64,000 nt of DNA, taken from NCBI GenBank assembly GCA_017527865.1, contig JAFXPN010000023.1:1-64000 (forward strand), given 5' to 3'. The notes under the pieces are model-generated. The model searched no databases. It was not told the DNA's origin and saw nothing but the letters and a program-made list of their open reading frames with translations. The translations under genes were made by a program, and so were the position numbers. Below, piece by piece: positions 8,505 to 17,406 of this stretch. The stretch's first letter is position 1; every line of letters starts with the position of its first letter. The stretch is from Clostridiales bacterium. Lineage in GTDB: Bacteria > Bacillota > Clostridia > Saccharofermentanales > Saccharofermentanaceae.

Positions 8505-9860
8505 CTATTCCAGTATTATCCTGATTATATCCGATGCAAATGCAAATACCACAAGACAGATCAGAAGAACAAAACCGACGACATTGAGTACATTCTCGCT
8601 CTTCTTTGACAAGGGATGTCCGATTATCATCTCGACTATGATGAGTATCACCTGAATGCCGTCAAGACCCGGTATCGGGAGAAGATTCGTAAACATAAGG
8701 CCGATGGATATGATACCCGCGATCTGGACTACGCTTATAAGTTTATCGGTCCATGAATCATCTACATCGTCTACCACGTCTGACACCACGCTTGTCATGC
8801 CGACCGGTCCTGAGACCATGTTATAGACCTCCTCTTCGCCCTTAAACACCTGACCGATCGACCTGACACTGACATTTACGATCGTGTACGGCATCAACGC
8901 AGCAGTCTTAAGCGCTCCGAAGAAGGAAGCCGGATCTTCAACGTCATAAGCAAATAGGATTATGCCTCTCAGGTTGGTCGTGAGCATCATGGTCTTGACG
9001 CAGTCTTCCTCATACTCGACTCCGTTCCTTATATAGGTAAGACGCATGGTATCACCATCAGTCAATGAACTGAAATACTCGTCAAAATCCTCATCGGCAA
9101 CACTCTTGCCGTCAACCTTCGTAAGGTAATCACCGACCCTGAGGATCGGGTTTCCGTTATTCTGATAATCCGATACCGAATAGATCTCCCACCCGTTATA
9201 CTTCTCATCGATCTGTGCATAATGAGTAACACCGAGCATGGGACGTTCACCGATCTGCGGGACCAATGTAAGTTCATAGGTATCGCCTGTATCACGTGAT
9301 CTCATGGTAAGAGTAACGTTATCAGCTTCGGAGATATCATTCTCGATCATGTAATAATAATCAAGGTATGTCTCAACCCTGCTGCCGTTGATCTTTACTA
9401 TCGTATCACCGATCTCAAAAGGGGTCTGCTCTGTTATGATCGTCTGTTCAAGCTGTGAATCGGGGATCACGGCTCCGATATCAAGTGATGTAAACCCTAA
9501 CGAACAATAGATGACCGCAAATAAGACGATCCCGAGGATCATATTCATGAAGGGCCCTGCAAGCGCAACGATAAGCCTCTTCCACCTCGGTGAATTGATC
9601 AGGAGATCAGGATCATCTGACACTACGGCATTGCCGTTCTCATCCATCTCCGTAAACCTGACATATGCGCCGAACGGCAGCGCTCTTATGGTGTATTCGA
9701 CATCATTCTTACGCCAGTCGACAAGCTTCGGTCCGACGAATATGGAGACCTCGAACGCCCTTATCTTAAGAAGTCTCGCAACCCAGAAATGACCCAGTTC
9801 GTGGATCGTAACGAGAAGTCCCAGTATTATCAGGGCAACAACTATACTCCATATGCTCAT
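8505..9860 (-). CDS. rseP: RIP metalloprotease RseP (site-2 protease)
   Basis: This membrane-embedded zinc protease cuts transmembrane anchors of regulators such as anti-sigma factors, and clears remnant signal peptides. HELGH (residues 20-24) provides the zinc-binding histidines and catalytic glutamate in the first membrane helix. The third ligand is in PIPGLDG near residue 397. A PDZ-type region occupies about residues 150-310. Length, 451 residues, is within the family range. It overlaps the end of dxr by four bases, a gene order conserved with uppS, cdsA and dxr in many bacteria. Its substrates are not in the window. Confidence 0.95.
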   Translation of the reverse strand: MSIWSIVVALIILGLLVTIHELGHFWVARLLKIRAFEVSIFVGPKLVDWRKNDVEYTIRALPFGAYVRFTEMDENGNAVVSDDPDLLINSPRWKRLIVALAGPFMNMILGIVLFAVIYCSLGFTSLDIGAVIPDSQLEQTIITEQTPFEIGDTIVKINGSRVETYLDYYYMIENDISEADNVTLTMRSRDTGDTYELTLVPQIGERPMLGVTHYAQIDEKYNGWEIYSVSDYQNNGNPILRVGDYLTKVDGKSVADEDFDEYFSSLTDGDTMRLTYIRNGVEYEEDCVKTMMLTTNLRGIILFAYDVEDPASFFGALKTAALMPYTIVNVSVRSIGQVFKGEEEVYNMVSGPVGMTSVVSDVVDDVDDSWTDKLISVVQIAGIISIGLMFTNLLPIPGLDGIQVILIIVEMIIGHPLSKKSENVLNVVGFVLLICLVVFAFASDIIRIILE

Positions 9861-11029
9861 AATCCAAGCAGCTCCTTTGCACGCGCAAACGCCTCAGCGC
9901 TTGCACCGAGTACATCATCGATCCCGAATTCCTTTGTGTTGCGGGGTTCATACTCTTCATATACTTTCCTTACGGTATTCTCGATATCAAGAAAAGCTAT
10001 CTTACCCTCAAGGAAAGCTCCGACGGCAGCTTCATTTGCCGCATTCATGACAGACGGCAGAAGTCCTTTCTTCCTTCCCGCATCATAAGCAAGATCCAGA
10101 AGTCCGAATACCCCGGTATCACATCTTTCAAATGTAAGACAGTTGCAGGGAGCCGTAAAAGGATCAAACTCCTCCAGGAGCATCTGTCCTCTGTCGGGAT
10201 AGTAAAGCGCCACCATGATCGGAAGTATCATTGAAGGCTTTCCCATCTGTGCCAGCACCGAGCCGTCTTTAAGCCTTATCATGGAATGCACCACACTTTG
10301 AGGGTGTACTACTACATCGATCTTATCCACGCTTATATCGAAAAGATGAGACGCTTCGATCACTTCAAGGCCCTTATTCATCATTGTCGAAGAGTCGATC
10401 GTTATCTTACCGCCCATCTTCCATGTAGGATGGGCAAGCGCCCTCTCGACTGTCACATCTGCAAGCTGCTCCCTTGAATAACCTCTGAACGGACCTCCTG
10501 ATGCGGTGATCAGTATACGGTCGAGATTATCCTTGCGTTCGCCCCACAGGCACTGCCATATGGCACAGTGTTCGGAATCGACAGGCAGAAGCGAGACACC
10601 TGTCTGCTTTACCAGAGGCATTATGATATCACCGCCCGCAACAAGTGTTTCCTTGTTGGCAAGAGCTATGTCCTTCCCTGCTTTGACCGCCTCATAAACA
10701 GGCTTTAATCCCGCGACACCGACTATTGCGCCAAGAACGGTATCAGCCTCAGGCAGCAGGGCGCATGTAACATCGCCCTGTTCGCCGTAATAGACATCGA
10801 CACTGATCTGCGGATGTGTCTTAAGACGGTTTTTAAGCTCTATCGCCTTATCCTCGTCATAAACGGATACCGCAAGAGGCGAGAATTCGGTTATCTGTTC
10901 GAATAACAGATCGATATTCGAACCGCAGGTCAATGACACGACTTCAAAATCCGAAGGATTTCTTCTGACGACTTCGAGAGTCTGTGTCCCAATGGAACCC
11001 GTCGAACCCAAAACAGCTAATCTTCTCAT
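9857..11029 (-). CDS. dxr: 1-deoxy-D-xylulose 5-phosphate reductoisomerase
   Basis: This enzyme converts DXP to 2-C-methyl-D-erythritol 4-phosphate with NADPH, the committed step of the MEP isoprenoid pathway. The start at 11029 gives MRRLAVLGSTGSIGTQTLEV, with the nucleotide-binding loop at the very N-terminus; an upstream extension in the frame is not protein-like and overlaps cdsA. The catalytic region includes ASGGPFRG, PTWKMGGKITIDSSTMMNKG and VVHPQSVVHSMI. Length is 390 residues, normal for the family. It follows cdsA by 31 bases and overlaps rseP. IspH, the last enzyme of the pathway, is encoded at 14682-16733. Confidence 0.97.
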   Translation of the reverse strand: MRRLAVLGSTGSIGTQTLEVVRRNPSDFEVVSLTCGSNIDLLFEQITEFSPLAVSVYDEDKAIELKNRLKTHPQISVDVYYGEQGDVTCALLPEADTVLGAIVGVAGLKPVYEAVKAGKDIALANKETLVAGGDIIMPLVKQTGVSLLPVDSEHCAIWQCLWGERKDNLDRILITASGGPFRGYSREQLADVTVERALAHPTWKMGGKITIDSSTMMNKGLEVIEASHLFDISVDKIDVVVHPQSVVHSMIRLKDGSVLAQMGKPSMILPIMVALYYPDRGQMLLEEFDPFTAPCNCLTFERCDTGVFGLLDLAYDAGRKKGLLPSVMNAANEAAVGAFLEGKIAFLDIENTVRKVYEEYEPRNTKEFGIDDVLGASAEAFARAKELLGL

Positions 11030-11060
11030 AGGATCATCCACACACAACCTTTTCGATAAA

Positions 11061-11924
11061 TTACATGAGCAGTACGGAGATGAGTGCAAGAAGGACACCC
11101 ATCGGTATTGTAAAGAAAGCGCTGTCAAAGCGGTCGAGCATGCCGCCGTGTCCCGGGAAAATATTCCCGTAATCCTTGATCCCGCACTTTCTCTTGATGA
11201 GTGAAGCGAGCCAGTCGCCGAGCTGACTCATAACCGACATCATGAACCCGAGGATAAAAGTCATGAAGCAATACACTCCGATATTCACAGATGTCATGAA
11301 CACTCCGGTTGCATGAAGGATGCCGAAATATACCATAATGACCGCAGCACATCCGACTGCGCCGCCGATGCAGCCTTCCCATGTCTTCTTCGGGCTCAAA
11401 TGGGGGACGATCTTGTGTTTTCCCAGTGTCACGCCGACAAAATAGGCGCATACGTCGGAGACCCATGCTGCAAACAGTGCCGGGATCATATAGAACCAGC
11501 CCTTTGCAACGAGTGTTGACAAGACCGTAAGGCAGAACAGAGGAAACGTGACATAAAGCACCGTAACTGCGGTAACCACGCCATTGCCGAGATGGTTTGC
11601 CTTGTCGATAACGGAAGTGAGCACGCCGCAGGCAAGACAGTACGGGATCATTATCAGCAGATAAAAAGCAAGAGCTACGATAAAATCCGTCTTTTGAAGA
11701 TAAGTCACTACAGTTATAAGTATCGCAATTATGCCGCCGATCGCAACAAGAAATCCGTTCGGTTCATAACCGCCCTTCTTGAACGCGGATATAAGCTCAT
11801 ACATCGATACGGAACCAACAAGGATACCAAACGCGAGCATTATCGGCGGAACCCAATATGCCGGTATGACGAACAAAAGGACCGCAAGAGTAAAGACTAC
11901 GCCTGTGATTATCCTCTGTCTCAA
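11061..11924 (-). CDS. cdsA: Phosphatidate cytidylyltransferase
   Basis: This membrane enzyme makes CDP-diacylglycerol from phosphatidate and CTP, the branch point of phospholipid synthesis. The 287-residue protein is mostly hydrophobic, with about eight membrane helices. The family signature lies in the second half: SDVCAYFVG, KIVPHLSPKKTWEGCIGG and the terminal block IKDYGNIFPGHGGMLDRFDS. The start is a TTG at 11924, seven bases after GGAGG, and it overlaps the uppS stop as TTGA. It sits in the conserved order uppS-cdsA-dxr-rseP. Confidence 0.96.
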   Translation of the reverse strand: MRQRIITGVVFTLAVLLFVIPAYWVPPIMLAFGILVGSVSMYELISAFKKGGYEPNGFLVAIGGIIAILITVVTYLQKTDFIVALAFYLLIMIPYCLACGVLTSVIDKANHLGNGVVTAVTVLYVTFPLFCLTVLSTLVAKGWFYMIPALFAAWVSDVCAYFVGVTLGKHKIVPHLSPKKTWEGCIGGAVGCAAVIMVYFGILHATGVFMTSVNIGVYCFMTFILGFMMSVMSQLGDWLASLIKRKCGIKDYGNIFPGHGGMLDRFDSAFFTIPMGVLLALISVLLM

Positions 11925-12682
11925 GTCTTTGCCTCCTTCGATGAAAGGCCGCCGAATCTCCTGTCCCTGCCTGCATAATCCCTAAAAGCCCTTGTGAGCT
12001 CATCATATCCGAAGTCGGGCCATAACGTATCAGACACCCAAAATTCGGAATAAGCACATTCCCAAAGAAGGAAATTCGATATCCTCATCTCGCCGGACGG
12101 TCTGATTATCAGTTCGGGATCAGGCACGTCAGGAAGATACATATTATCAGAGATCATCTGTTCTGTAATATCCTGTGGTTCAACCTTGCCTTCCTTGACC
12201 AAACCGGCAATGCGCCGGGCCGCATATTCGATCTCTCTTCTTCCTCCGTAATTAAAAGCAACAATGAGCTGCATCTTAGGTCTGTTCTTTGAACGTTCTT
12301 CACCTTCATGACAAACCTTCTTTATCCGTTCGGGAAGAGATTCTATATCCCCCGTGAACCTTACACGTATACCCTCTTCTTCAAGTTCCGGATCATACTT
12401 CTCAAAGAATTCGACAAACAGATCCATCAGCTTATGAACCTCATCCTCGGGTCTGGACCAGTTCTCGGTGGAAAAAGCATAAACGGTAAGGTACTTTACG
12501 CCGTATCTTCCGCAGTTGCGGCATAATTCCTTCAGATTCTCGGCACCGGCTCTGTGACCTGCACTGCGCGGAAGAAATCTCTTCTTAGCCCATCTGCCGT
12601 TGCCGTCCATTATGACACCTAAAGAAACGGGGACTTTAAGCCCCGTTGTATCATAAGATTTCTTGTCAGACGATGCGGCCAT
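11921..12682 (-). CDS. uppS: Undecaprenyl diphosphate synthase
   Basis: This cis-prenyltransferase extends farnesyl diphosphate with isopentenyl diphosphate to make the C55 carrier lipid for peptidoglycan and other wall polymers. The catalytic motif VIMDGNGRWAKKRFLPRSAG, with the essential Asp and the phosphate-binding Gly-Asn-Gly-Arg, lies near residues 23-43. Conserved YAFSTENWSRP and AFNYGGRREI blocks follow, and the C-terminal RPSGEMRISNFLLWECAYSE completes the signature. Length is 253 residues. Its ATG shares one base with the frr stop (TGATG), so translation is probably coupled. Confidence 0.97.
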   Translation of the reverse strand: MAASSDKKSYDTTGLKVPVSLGVIMDGNGRWAKKRFLPRSAGHRAGAENLKELCRNCGRYGVKYLTVYAFSTENWSRPEDEVHKLMDLFVEFFEKYDPELEEEGIRVRFTGDIESLPERIKKVCHEGEERSKNRPKMQLIVAFNYGGRREIEYAARRIAGLVKEGKVEPQDITEQMISDNMYLPDVPDPELIIRPSGEMRISNFLLWECAYSEFWVSDTLWPDFGYDELTRAFRDYAGRDRRFGGLSSKEAKT

Positions 12683-13251
12683 CAGATCTCCATCAATTCC
12701 TTTTCTTTCTTAGCACAGGCATCATCAACGATCTTGATGTATCTGTCGGTGATCTTCTGGACTTCTTCCTCGTATTCCTTCAGCGAATCATCCGTAAGTT
12801 CCTTCTTCTTATTGGAAGCTCTCATCTTATCAATGAACTCACGTCTGTTATTCCTGATTACGACTTTTGCTTCCTCACCGTAAGTCTTGACCTGCTTTAC
12901 AAGATCCTTACGTCTCTCCTCGGTCAGCATCGGGAAAAGAAGCCTTAACATCTTGCCGTCGTTATTGGGATTGATCCCCAGATCAGATGACTGTATTGCC
13001 TTCTCGATAGCCTTTAATGTCGAAGGATCCCAGGGAGTGATCGTGATCATGCGGGCCTCGGGAACCTGAATGTTGGCAACCGTGTTGATAGGCGCGGGTG
13101 ATCCGTAATAATCGATGTTGATCTTATCGAGAACATGCGGATTCGCACGTCCTGCTCTTATGGCATTAAAATTCTCCTGAAGGTTATCGACAGATTTCTG
13201 CATCTTATTCTCAACCTTCTCATAATCAGCTTTGGTGATCTCTATCATCAT
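12682..13251 (-). CDS. frr: Ribosome recycling factor
   Basis: RRF splits post-termination ribosomes together with EF-G. The sequence covers the whole family: the RAGRANPHVLDKINIDYYGS block near residue 35, QVPEARMITITPWDPS near 65, and the long helical C-terminal domain with RRKDLVKQVK. The ATG at 13251 is eight bases from GGAGG; a TTG two codons upstream is too close to that site. Length is 189 residues against the usual 185. It follows pyrH by about 25 bases, a nearly universal bacterial pairing. Confidence 0.97.
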   Translation of the reverse strand: MMIEITKADYEKVENKMQKSVDNLQENFNAIRAGRANPHVLDKINIDYYGSPAPINTVANIQVPEARMITITPWDPSTLKAIEKAIQSSDLGINPNNDGKMLRLLFPMLTEERRKDLVKQVKTYGEEAKVVIRNNRREFIDKMRASNKKKELTDDSLKEYEEEVQKITDRYIKIVDDACAKKEKELMEI

Positions 13252-13277
13252 ATTCAATACCTCCGTTTATTTAAGGA

Positions 13278-13985
13278 TCATTCGACCAGAGTACCGATAT
13301 TCTCGCCTTTTACGACTCTGACGATATTCTCGGGATCTTCCAAGGAGAATACATAGATCTTAGTGTGATTGTCCCTGCACAAAGCAGCAGCGGTTGCATC
13401 CATGACTTTAAGATTGGAGCTCAGCACCTCATCATGGGTAACCTTCTCATATCTTACGGCATCACTGTATTTATTGGGATCCTTATCATAGACTCCGTCA
13501 ACCATAGTAGCCTTCATGAAGATATCGGCGCCGATCTCGGTAGCCCTCAGCGCAGCTCCGGTATCAGTAGAGAAATAAGGATTACCGGTTCCGCAGGCAA
13601 AGATTACGATACGTCCTTTCTCAAGATGGCGCATTGCACGCTTCCTGATATAAGGCTCGGCCATCTGCCTGACCTCGACCGCAGACAATACTCTTGTAAC
13701 GGCTCCGAGATGTTCCAGAGAATCCGATAAAGCCAATGCATTCATCAAAGTTGCGAGCATGCCCATATGATCAGCTGTGATCCTGTCCATATGCTCCGAA
13801 GATCTTCCTCTCCAGAAATTGCCGCCGCCGACAACAACGCCTACCTCAACGCCCATATCGGCTACTTCTTTGATCTTGCTAGTGATCTTGTTTACGACGT
13901 TATCGTCTATTCCGACTTTGTTCTCACCTGCGAGCGCCTCTCCCGATATCTTCAAAAGAATGCGCTTATACTTTACATCTGCCAT
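13278..13985 (-). CDS. pyrH: UMP kinase
   Basis: This hexameric amino-acid-kinase-fold enzyme phosphorylates UMP to UDP. Marks are [14 protein letters not shown] at the N-terminus, [11 protein letters not shown] near residue 52, [15 protein letters not shown] near 75 and [15 protein letters not shown] near 133. Length, 235 residues, matches the family. GGAGG lies five bases before the ATG. It is the first gene of a ten-gene minus-strand operon and has a good promoter just upstream. The family is usually activated by GTP and inhibited by UTP; that is general knowledge, not visible here. Confidence 0.97.
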   Translation of the reverse strand: MADVKYKRILLKISGEALAGENKVGIDDNVVNKITSKIKEVADMGVEVGVVVGGGNFWRGRSSEHMDRITADHMGMLATLMNALALSDSLEHLGAVTRVLSAVEVRQMAEPYIRKRAMRHLEKGRIVIFACGTGNPYFSTDTGAALRATEIGADIFMKATMVDGVYDKDPNKYSDAVRYEKVTHDEVLSSNLKVMDATAAALCRDNHTKIYVFSLEDPENIVRVVKGENIGTLVE

Positions 13986-14009
13986 AATTACCTCCGCTTA
14001 TTTCTATAT

Positions 14010-14038
14010 ATTTTATTTATTTTTCATAGAGTTGTAAA
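14010..14038 (-). promoter_or_regulatory. Sigma-A promoter of the pyrH operon
   Basis: Reading the minus strand, TTTACA (14038-14033) and TAAAAT (14015-14010) are separated by exactly 17 bases, close to the vegetative consensus. Transcription would begin near 14003, giving a leader of about 18 bases before pyrH. The region is divergent with mscL. A weaker plus-strand TTGTAA (14032-14037) with TATATG (14054-14059) overlaps it and could serve mscL. Confidence 0.7.
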
Positions 14039-14109
14039 CCGAACGTCACACTTTATATGTGCATTTTTTATAAAATTATTTTATCTTTCGAATACACTGG
14101 AGGTAACTT

Positions 14110-14553
14110 ATGAGCTTATTATCCGAATTTAAAGAGTTTGCTTTAAAGGGCAATGTGATGGACATGGCAGTCGGTGTCATCATCGGTAGCGCATTTGGAG
14201 CTATCGTCACATCTTTGACAGACAACTTCATCACACCTCTCATCGGTCTTGCCACAGGCGGCGCGCAGAAGGATGAGAACGGTGTCATTCAGACTGTTGC
14301 CGGTACATTCACTATTAAGGGTTGTGAGTTTAACTACGGCGCATTCATTTCTTCCGTAATCAACTTCCTTATCATAGCTCTTATACTTTTCCTTCTGCTC
14401 AAGGCTATCAACACAGCTACAGCAAAGGCAGCTGCAATTGCTGCTGCAAAGCTTAAGAAAGAAAAGCAAGAGGAAGAAGCTGCACCCGCTGAACCTTCTG
14501 AGGAAGTCAAGCTTCTTACCGAGATCAAGGATCTTCTCGCTGCAAAACAGTAA
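14110..14553 (+). CDS. mscL: Large-conductance mechanosensitive channel
   Basis: This homopentameric membrane channel opens under membrane tension to release solutes during hypo-osmotic shock. It starts with SEFKEFALKGNVMDMAVGVI, the N-terminal helix and first membrane segment, followed by IGSAFGAIVTSLTDNFITPL. The second membrane helix is near residues 78-100, and the C-terminal bundle ends LLTEIKDLLAAKQ. Length is 147 residues, with an alanine/lysine-rich linker before the bundle. GGAGG sits six bases before the ATG. It stands alone between the divergent pyrH promoter and a terminator at 14580. Confidence 0.97.
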   Translation: MSLLSEFKEFALKGNVMDMAVGVIIGSAFGAIVTSLTDNFITPLIGLATGGAQKDENGVIQTVAGTFTIKGCEFNYGAFISSVINFLIIALILFLLLKAINTATAKAAAIAAAKLKKEKQEEEAAPAEPSEEVKLLTEIKDLLAAKQ

Positions 14554-14579
14554 TCATCCTTATACGGGCATTTGCAAAG

Positions 14580-14620
14580 CAGAGGCTGTCATTAGTGACA
14601 GCCTTTGTTTATTAGTTTTT
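14580..14620 (+). terminator. Intrinsic terminator of mscL
   Basis: AGGCTGTCA (14583-14591) and TGACAGCCT (14596-14604) pair perfectly around TTAG, and the stem can extend to 14580-14607. A T-rich tract follows on the plus strand to about 14621. It lies 27 bases after the mscL stop. The stem core GGCTGTCA also occurs in the terminators at 14631 and 52453. Confidence 0.88.
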
Positions 14621-14624
14621 TACG

Positions 14625-14660
14625 CAAAAGAAAGGGGCTGTCACTTGAGACAGCCCCTTT
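14625..14660 (-). terminator. Intrinsic terminator of the ispH-S1 transcript
   Basis: AAAGGGGCTGTC (14631-14642) and GACAGCCCCTTT (14649-14660) form a 12-bp stem. On the minus strand the stem is followed by CTTTTG, and it begins 22 bases after the ispH-S1 stop. It therefore ends the long minus-strand transcript from the right, facing the mscL terminator. Confidence 0.85.
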
Positions 14661-14681
14661 ATGATACAAGAACAGTAATTA

Positions 14682-16733
14682 TTACTCTTCAGACTCTTCA
14701 GCCGGAGTCTCGGCAGGAACTTCTGCAGCAGCAGCCTCATCCTCCGTATCACTTACGGCATAGATATCGTCACCTTCAGGATCGATAGGCTCAACGTCTC
14801 TGATGGAAATGGATATCTTTCTCTCTGCGGTCTTGATATTGGTTACTCTTGCGGTAACTTCCTGACCAACGGAAAGAACATCAGCAGGGCTCTTAAGCCT
14901 TACATTTGAGATCTGTGACACATGGCAAAGAGCATCAAGGTCAGGCTCAAGCTGAACAAATGCGCCAAAGTCAGTGATCCTGACAACGGTACCCTTAACG
15001 ATGGCACCGACAGGGATCCTCTCTTCGATGTTATAAAAAGGATCATCTTCTTCCTTCTTATATCCGAGAGAGATCTTCTTTGTTTCCTTATCGAAGTTCT
15101 TTACGTAAACATCTACTTCCTGACCGATAGAAAGAACATCCGAAGGCTTCGCAATGCGCTTCCATGAAAGTTCGGTAATATGAACGAGTCCGTCAACACC
15201 GCCGATATCGACAAACGCACCGAATGCGGGAAGAGATCTTACGATACCCTTATAATGCTTGCCGATCTCGATATTGTTCCAGACCTCATCTTCCTTAGCG
15301 CGTCTTTCCTGAACAAGGATCTGACGGTGGGAACCGGAAACCCTGAGTCTGTGCTTCTCGGTATCGAACTTTGTGATGAGAAGTTCAATGGATTCGCCCT
15401 TAAGAGCTTCAAGATCCTTGACCTCACCCATCTTGATCTGTGTCTTGTGAATATAGATATCGATTCCGCCGTAGTTTGCAATAACGCCGTCTTTAACAGT
15501 TCCGGTGATAACAGCCGTTATGGTCGTCTTATTCTCATAAGCTTCCTGAAGCGCCTGCTTATTCTTCTCAAAGTCAAGAGCCGACTTCGAGAGGATGATC
15601 TCCTTGCCCTGATCGGTATTCTTGATGCTCTTAACTACGACTGTTACTTCCTGCTTGTTTGCGACTGCTTCTTCAAGATTGAAGTCTGCATCGCCTGCGA
15701 ACTCGCGAAGGGGGATCTTACCGTCGGACTTGTCACGGACATCAACATACACATAATCAGCGTCAGCCGAAGTTATAACTCCCTTCACAACAGCGTTTCT
15801 TCTAAGCTGGGGAATATTCTCGACATACTCCGCAAAATTTGTATCAGTCTGTTCCTGATCCGCCAGAATTTCCTTCTCGTTCTCGTCCATTGTCTGAACA
15901 ACCTCCAAAATAATTGCTTCCGGTGTAGATGCTCCGGCTGTAACGCCTACCGTATCCGTCTGCTTGAGCCTGCCTTCAGCAATAAACCTTCTGACATCAT
16001 CGGCATCATTCACAAGGAACGTTCTACAACAGCGACTGGCTGCAGCTTCATAAAGCTTCTTGGTATTGGAACTGTGAGCCGATCCGATGATTATCATCGC
16101 ATCGACCTGCTCCGCTATCCTCAAGACTTCACTCTGCCTCGCGACAGTCGTATTACATATTGTATCAAAAATCTTGTCATTTGCAATTTTATTTTTAATA
16201 ATTGCACAAATCTCTGAAAATTCGGAAGTCGAAAAAGTTGTCTGTGATATCAGGACTGTCTTACCGGGATGGATATCGATATCGGCAAGCTCGCCGGCCG
16301 AACTTATCACCCGGACGTTCTCCTGAGCTTCCCCCCTGATCCCCTCTACTTCAGGATGTCCGGGAGTACCGGTAAGGATGATCGAATTACCCGACAAAGC
16401 CTCTTCCTTAACTATCTTATGGATCTTGCCGACAAAAGGACACGTCATGTCGTAGATCTCAACACCCTTGGAGGCAAGGATCTCCTTTTGCTGCGGAGTT
16501 ACTCCGTGCGCCCTTATTATGACCTTGCTGCCTGACGGGACATCCTCTGCCCTGTCGATTATGCAAAAACCGTTATCGATGAGTTCTGAAGTTACCTTGT
16601 CATTATGAACAAGCTCCCCCAACATGACGAGATTATCCCCGTCTTGGCGTTTGCTGACCATCTCATAGGCTTTAGCTACGGCATTCTTCACACCGAAGCA
16701 GAAACCTGCGGATTTTGCCATGATAACTTTCAT
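14682..16733 (-). CDS. ispH: HMBPP reductase IspH fused to ribosomal protein S1 domains
   Basis: The N-terminal part (about 1-285) is IspH, the [4Fe-4S] enzyme that makes IPP and DMAPP in the last MEP step. The three cluster cysteines are Cys12 (GFCFGVKNAV), Cys98 (DMTCPFVGKIH) and Cys193 (TICNTT). From about residue 313 there are four S1 RNA-binding domains; the third and fourth carry the clear signatures AFGAFVDIGGVDGLVHITEL and DFGAFVQLEPDLDALCHVSQ. An acidic Glu/Ala tail closes the 683-residue protein. The same fusion is known from other Clostridia, where it is the only S1-like protein. It starts four bases after cmk, the gene that often precedes rpsA. Confidence 0.96.
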   Translation of the reverse strand: MKVIMAKSAGFCFGVKNAVAKAYEMVSKRQDGDNLVMLGELVHNDKVTSELIDNGFCIIDRAEDVPSGSKVIIRAHGVTPQQKEILASKGVEIYDMTCPFVGKIHKIVKEEALSGNSIILTGTPGHPEVEGIRGEAQENVRVISSAGELADIDIHPGKTVLISQTTFSTSEFSEICAIIKNKIANDKIFDTICNTTVARQSEVLRIAEQVDAMIIIGSAHSSNTKKLYEAAASRCCRTFLVNDADDVRRFIAEGRLKQTDTVGVTAGASTPEAIILEVVQTMDENEKEILADQEQTDTNFAEYVENIPQLRRNAVVKGVITSADADYVYVDVRDKSDGKIPLREFAGDADFNLEEAVANKQEVTVVVKSIKNTDQGKEIILSKSALDFEKNKQALQEAYENKTTITAVITGTVKDGVIANYGGIDIYIHKTQIKMGEVKDLEALKGESIELLITKFDTEKHRLRVSGSHRQILVQERRAKEDEVWNNIEIGKHYKGIVRSLPAFGAFVDIGGVDGLVHITELSWKRIAKPSDVLSIGQEVDVYVKNFDKETKKISLGYKKEEDDPFYNIEERIPVGAIVKGTVVRITDFGAFVQLEPDLDALCHVSQISNVRLKSPADVLSVGQEVTARVTNIKTAERKISISIRDVEPIDPEGDDIYAVSDTEDEAAAAEVPAETPAEESEE

Positions 16734-16737
16734 CGAT

Positions 16738-17406
16738 TTACTCTTTTATATAGCTGAGCAGCAGTTCAAGCGTCTCTTCGATACCGATATCGGAAGTATC
16801 GATCAGTATTGCATCATCAACCTTGACCAAAGGGGATGCGGCACGTTCGCTGTCCTGCTTATCTCTTTGGATAATGTCCTTGAGTACGTCTTCATAAGCC
16901 TGGGGTGTTCCCTTCTGCTCAAGTTCAAGACATCTTCTTTTCGCACGGGCTTCACTCGATGCTGTAAGGAAGAATTTATAACGCGCATCCGGCAGTACAA
17001 CTGATCCGATATCACGACCGTCTACAACAAAGCTCTGATCTGCCGCTATCTTCCTCTGCATGTCGACCATCGCGGTCCGTATTACAGGGAGAGCGCTTAT
17101 GGCGGAAGCGGCCATGGAAACCTCCGGGGTCCTGATGGAACCGGTTACGTCTTCGCCGTTCAGCAGCATATGCTGGATACCGTCTTCGAACTTTATCTTA
17201 AGATCCATTGACCCGAGCATATCCTTGACGGCTTCTTCGTCCTTGGGGTCGATACCGCTCTTGATCGCGCAAAGAGCGCATGTGCGGTACATGGCGCCCG
17301 TATCAAGGTACATTATGCCGAGTTTTTCCGCAGCGCCCTTGGCGAGCGTTGATTTGCCCGATCCGGAAGGGCCGTCGATGGCGATCTGATAAACATTGTC
17401 ATTCAT
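16738..17406 (-). CDS. cmk: Cytidylate kinase
   Basis: This enzyme phosphorylates CMP and dCMP to the diphosphates using ATP. The P-loop IAIDGPSGSGKSTLAKGAAE is at the N-terminus, followed by YLDTGAMYR and the later VVDGRDIGSVVLPDA block. The start at 17406 has GGAGG about nine bases upstream and gives 222 residues, the normal length. A longer frame adds 27 residues that overlap the regulator gene and are not protein-like. It overlaps the end of the RpiR gene by eight bases and is four bases before ispH-S1. Confidence 0.95.
   Translation of the reverse strand: MNDNVYQIAIDGPSGSGKSTLAKGAAEKLGIMYLDTGAMYRTCALCAIKSGIDPKDEEAVKDMLGSMDLKIKFEDGIQHMLLNGEDVTGSIRTPEVSMAASAISALPVIRTAMVDMQRKIAADQSFVVDGRDIGSVVLPDARYKFFLTASSEARAKRRCLELEQKGTPQAYEDVLKDIIQRDKQDSERAASPLVKVDDAILIDTSDIGIEETLELLLSYIKE

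Noticed and set aside
15180..16217. 345-codon plus-strand open frame antisense to ispH-S1
   Set aside because: It mirrors the conserved S1 and IspH coding frames and has no independent support.
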